Shown here one piece after another: positions 32,037 through 34,106 of a DNA stretch of 34,106 nucleotides. The stretch is from an uncultured Agathobaculum sp. GTDB taxonomy: Bacteria > Bacillota > Clostridia > Oscillospirales > Butyricicoccaceae. The notes beneath the pieces were generated by a model. The model was not told where the DNA came from and did no database searches. It saw nothing but the letters and a program-made list of their open reading frames with translations. The DNA lies in assembly GCA_934504345.1 (NCBI GenBank), contig CAKSVR010000026.1, positions 1 to 34,106 on the forward strand, in the 5' to 3' direction. The translations under genes and the position numbers were made by a program. Each line of letters opens with the position of its first letter. Position 1 is the stretch's first letter.

Positions 32037-32789
32037 ATGACCAACGAACAGTTAGCCGCACAAGCAAAGCAAGGCGACCGCACCGCGCTTGCTGCGTTAT
32101 GGGAGCAGAATGCAGGCTTGCTTGCAGTCCTGTTCCGGCGGCTGTATGTCCGAGCGGGCGCAAGAACGGCGCAGGCCGGTGTTGCATGGGCGGACGTTGA
32201 GCAATGCTTCTTTCTTGCCATCGTGCAGGCTGTGCAGGTGTACGAGCCGCAGCGCGGCACGCTGTTTACCTCGGTTCTCGGCTATGCGGTCAAGACCGTT
32301 TTCTTTGAATTGATCGGATGCCAGACGGAACGAACCAAGCGCGAACCGCTGAACTGCGCGTGCAGTCTGGACGAGCCTGTCACCAGTGAGGACGGGAGCG
32401 AAACACCGCGAGGGGAACTGACACCGGACAGCGCAGCCGAGCAGGCTTTCGAGAATGCAGAACGGCGCGTGTATTGCGAACAGCTGCGCCACGTACTGGA
32501 CACGGAAATAGCAAAGCTGTCACCTATCCAGCAAGAGGCCGTGCGTTCCCGCTTCTATGAGAACCTGACGCTTGCACAGACTGGCGAACGGCTGCACAGC
32601 AGCGCGGAGTACGCGCGGCGACAGGTTGACCGAGCACTGTTTCTGTTAAAACGCTCGGCACGCCTTGCGCGTTTCCGTGAACGTATTATCCGCGAGGATG
32701 CATATCACGGCACCGGCTGGCAGGCGTGGAAATACGGCGGGAGCGTTGAAGAACGTATCTTATTGAAGTTAGAAGAATTAACGTATTAA
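32037..32789 (+). CDS. sigma-70-family-like factor, 250 aa
   Basis: Sigma-like protein with a region-2-like N-terminus (~1-95; LAAQAKQGDRTALAALWEQN, WADVEQCFFLAIVQAVQVYEPQRG, FTSVLGYAVKTVFFEL) and a region-4-like helix-turn-helix (~163-215; LSPIQQEAVRSRFYENLTLAQTGERL). It would redirect RNA polymerase, perhaps to late element genes or a helper's promoters; the middle acidic linker is not conserved sigma. Ribosome site GGGAGG 8 nt upstream, partly inside a hairpin. Sigma-like regulators occur in phages and conjugative elements, where some act without full sigma activity. Confidence 0.75.
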   Translation: MTNEQLAAQAKQGDRTALAALWEQNAGLLAVLFRRLYVRAGARTAQAGVAWADVEQCFFLAIVQAVQVYEPQRGTLFTSVLGYAVKTVFFELIGCQTERTKREPLNCACSLDEPVTSEDGSETPRGELTPDSAAEQAFENAERRVYCEQLRHVLDTEIAKLSPIQQEAVRSRFYENLTLAQTGERLHSSAEYARRQVDRALFLLKRSARLARFRERIIREDAYHGTGWQAWKYGGSVEERILLKLEELTY

Positions 32790-32809
32790 CATAAAAAGGA
32801 GTTTTTATT

Positions 32810-33001
32810 GTGTTTTTTATCAAGCATCACGGAAAGCGCGTAGATTTGGCAGAGCACGAGGTATACACCTATTGCCCGCAGTGCGGCAAAGTACATACTG
32901 TTGATCTTATCGAGATGGCACAGGAGTTACCGGATTTTGATCTGTTCAGCACAGCAGTTTATTGCAGAGAATGCAGCAAAAAGAAAGCAGATTGCCGTTA
33001 A
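32810..33001 (+). CDS. zinc ribbon protein, 63 aa (GTG start)
   Basis: Small protein with two cysteine pairs, CPQC and CREC, forming a likely zinc ribbon. It begins GTG (MFFIKHHGKR) with AAAAGGAG 8-9 nt upstream, 20 bp after the sigma-like gene, so the two are co-transcribed. A transcription-linked or nucleic-acid-binding accessory role is plausible; no family recognised. Confidence 0.6.
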   Translation: MFFIKHHGKRVDLAEHEVYTYCPQCGKVHTVDLIEMAQELPDFDLFSTAVYCRECSKKKADCR

Positions 33002-33042
33002 TGTACAGAATTGCGGGGGACACACGGGACAACGACTTAACA

Positions 33043-33097
33043 AAACTTAGCTTTTGACTTGGTGAAACTTGGTTTTTACTTGCGGAAACCTGCTTTC
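33043..33097. repeat. imperfect 21-22-bp tandem repeats
   Basis: Units starting AAACTTAGCTTTTGACTTGG (33043), AAACTTGGTTTTTACTTG (33065) and AAACCTGCTTTC (33086). They lie in the gap between the zinc ribbon gene and the terminator at 33122. Possible protein-binding site or second origin; weak. Confidence 0.35.
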
Positions 33098-33121
33098 AGA
33101 ATCAATATCAGCACTTATGGG

Positions 33122-33153
33122 AACAGCCGCTCCATTTTCGGGGCGGCTGTTTT
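33122..33153. terminator. bidirectional terminator
   Basis: AACAGCCGCTCC / GGGGCGGCTGTT (one G-T pair) with loop ATTTTC, then TTTT; it separates the rightward operon from the leftward 70-aa gene. Confidence 0.7.
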
Positions 33154-33168
33154 GCTGTTGGTTTTCTG

Positions 33169-33381
33169 TTACGCTTTCGAGCGGGCGGTGTGCATACGAT
33201 AGCCGCGAGCGCGACCAAAATCGTATGCGCGTGCAATAGCAGCGAATACATCATCCATATGCACAAGGGCGGTAATCTCTCCGATCGAAATGTCGTAATA
33301 GTACGTATCCGGCATCTTGGTCAAACGCATATACTTTTCGATCTTTTCGAGAACCTGCTTGTCGGTCAGCTTTTCTTTCAT
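33169..33381 (-). CDS. hypothetical protein, 70 aa
   Basis: Small acidic-to-basic protein starting MKEKLTDKQVLEKIEKYMRL with a central TYYYDISIGEITALVHMDD and a basic end (YDFGRARGYRMHTAR). The start at 33381 follows AGGAGG by 9 nt; the upstream in-frame ATG lacks a site. No known domain. It has its own promoter with an operator between -35 and -10, divergent from a ribbon-helix-helix gene, so the pair is probably co-regulated cargo. Confidence 0.65.
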   Translation of the reverse strand: MKEKLTDKQVLEKIEKYMRLTKMPDTYYYDISIGEITALVHMDDVFAAIARAYDFGRARGYRMHTARSKA

Positions 33382-33492
33382 GGTAATGTTCCTCCTGTTT
33401 GCTCTGTGATGGGCGCTATGTGCGTTCTCTCCCGCTCGGTATATCATTTCATGCCGAACGATTCAAAGCGCATACAGCTCATTTACAGCGCT

Positions 33493-33522
33493 ATTATAAT
33501 ACACTGTACCCAGTACATTCAA
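33493..33522 (-). promoter_or_regulatory. promoter and operator of 70-aa gene
   Basis: Minus strand TTGAAT (33517-33522), 18-bp spacer, TATAAT (33493-33498). Operator ACTGTACCCAGT (33503-33514) fills the spacer. Confidence 0.6.
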
Positions 33523-33568
33523 TGGTCAGGCTGTCTGAATCTGTATCGTAAATTTCGTATATATTTGT

Positions 33569-33599
33569 ACTGTACCCAGTGTAGACTTTGCGGTATAAT
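33569..33599 (+). promoter_or_regulatory. promoter and operator of ribbon-helix-helix gene
   Basis: TATAAT at 33594-33599 with a poor -35 (TGTACC at 33571-33576) covered by a second exact ACTGTACCCAGT operator (33569-33580). ACTG N4 CAGT is a typical ribbon-helix-helix half-site pair. Confidence 0.55.
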
Positions 33600-33623
33600 C
33601 AAGGTAGAATGGAGATGGTATGT

Positions 33624-33812
33624 ATGCCGATCAGCGAAGCACGCCGTAAAGCAAACGAACGCTATAACGCGAAAGCGTATGACGAGATCAAGGTGCGCGT
33701 TCCAAAAGGACACAAGGCAGAATTGCAGGCGCACGCAGAACAGCAGAACGAAAGCCTGAACGGGTTCATTAACCGCGCAATAGATACACAGGTCGAGCGG
33801 GATAACAGTTGA
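33624..33812 (+). CDS. Arc/CopG-like ribbon-helix-helix protein, 62 aa
   Basis: Small DNA-binding protein of the ribbon-helix-helix type: the strand YDEIKVRVPKG is followed by helices (HKAELQAHAEQQNES, LNGFINRAIDTQVER). Such proteins act as plasmid copy regulators, antitoxins or element repressors. The ATG at 33624 has GGAG about 10 nt upstream. It sits beside two copies of the ACTGTACCCAGT operator, one in each divergent promoter, which it probably binds. No partner toxin is obvious, unless the 70-aa protein is one. Confidence 0.75.
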   Translation: MPISEARRKANERYNAKAYDEIKVRVPKGHKAELQAHAEQQNESLNGFINRAIDTQVERDNS

Positions 33813-33884
33813 TTTTGGTCTACTCCTCCGGTTGATTTTCAACGAGTGCTGCACTATCCGTTGTGAGCGTTTTGCCTCGGAAAA

Positions 33885-33917
33885 TCTGGTGCTTATTTGG
33901 TGTTTATCTGGTGCTTA
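33885..33917. repeat. arm-type 11-mer repeats, right end
   Basis: Three exact tandem 11-mers: TCTGGTGCTTA TTTGGTGTTTA TCTGGTGCTTA, matching the left-end pair in the same orientation. The rest of 33813-34029 shows no gene. Confidence 0.65.
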
Positions 33918-34029
33918 CGCAGTCAGAACCCGCTTCCATTAACCCGCAATAAAGTTCACAAACAATTACATATCCAACGTTATTCCGGCATATTAAAAGC
34001 TATTCAGTTGCATCTTTCAACAACGAATA

Positions 34030-34078
34030 CACACTGGCAGTGTGGAGGTCAAGAGTTCGATCCTCTCCGTCTCCACCA
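34030..34078 (+). pseudogene. 3' fragment of tRNA-Ala (attR)
   Basis: The 49 bases from CACACTGGCAG to the CCA end repeat the 3' part of the tRNA gene exactly; the 5' half is absent. It is the displaced original end of the host gene, left by integration. Confidence 0.9.
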
Positions 34079-34106
34079 TCAAAACCGCTTGTTTCGTTGA
34101 AATGAG
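34030..34106 (+). repeat. attR direct repeat (runs to window end)
   Basis: Identical to 26994-27070 over all 77 visible bases, including the start of the tRNA terminator. The preceding base differs (A here, C at left), fixing the repeat's left edge. Confidence 0.9.

Larger units (their letters stand above)
26994..34106. mobile_element. integrative element in tRNA-Ala, 7.04 kb
   Basis: The segment between two identical 77-bp repeats is 7036 bp (one repeat included). It carries an integrase next to attL, CI-like repressor, excisionase-like gene, replication initiator with internal iterons, DnaB-like helicase, sigma-like factor and small genes. Arm-type 11-mers lie near both ends. Codon use differs from the host, with several TTA codons. 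No capsid, terminase, portal, relaxase or type IV secretion genes are present, so transfer would need a helper. Confidence 0.9.

Noticed and set aside
33190..33759. Plus-strand open frame of 189 codons near the element end
   Set aside because: It runs antisense over the 70-aa gene and through the operator region, lacks a ribosome site and has no protein-like features.

Overview
The window looks like a chromosomal segment of a Gram-positive, fairly GC-rich gut-type clostridium (Oscillospirales/Eubacteriales-like; inferred, not proven). The signs are AGGAGG-type ribosome sites, TTGACA-17-TATAAT promoters, S-layer-homology (SLH) surface proteins, a type I holin-like toxin, metG close to tatD, and gene relatives typical of that group. 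The chromosomal genes almost never use TTA, CTA or TCA codons.

Left part (1-16.7 kb): a small TSCPD protein, then a minus-strand locus read right to left. It runs from a TetR regulator to a 2504-residue secreted Ig-repeat protein, a 2224-residue SLH-anchored protein and a secreted subtilase without a propeptide. Tight spacing and one good promoter in front of the tetR gene suggest a single regulated surface-protein operon.

Middle part (16.7-26.9 kb): housekeeping genes on the plus strand. These are fabF, an acyl-CoA synthetase, an iclR-mnmM-zinc ribbon operon, metG with a terminator-bearing leader, a small EamA transporter, a HAD phosphatase and tatD. Gaps between them carry three copies of a palindromic GTAGGGCG...CGCCCTAC element and two copies of a GAGAGTGGAGAGTGAAG-type inverted repeat. 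An unlisted 26-codon toxin gene at 22195-22275 faces a perfect promoter for a convergent RNA, forming a type I toxin-antitoxin locus.

Right part (27.0-34.1 kb): a 7.04-kb integrated element in a tRNA-Ala(GGC) gene, bounded by direct repeats of at least 77 bp (26994-27070 and 34030-34106). It encodes a tyrosine integrase with an XRE DNA-binding domain inserted in its core-binding domain, a CI-like repressor, a small HTH protein, an excisionase-like protein, a replication initiator whose gene contains a five-iteron origin, a DnaB-like helicase, a sigma-factor-like protein, a zinc ribbon protein, and a divergent pair with twin operators (a ribbon-helix-helix protein and a 70-aa protein). There are no capsid, packaging, relaxase or conjugation genes, so it resembles a phage satellite or minimal self-replicating integrative element. 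This element is the most novel part of the window.
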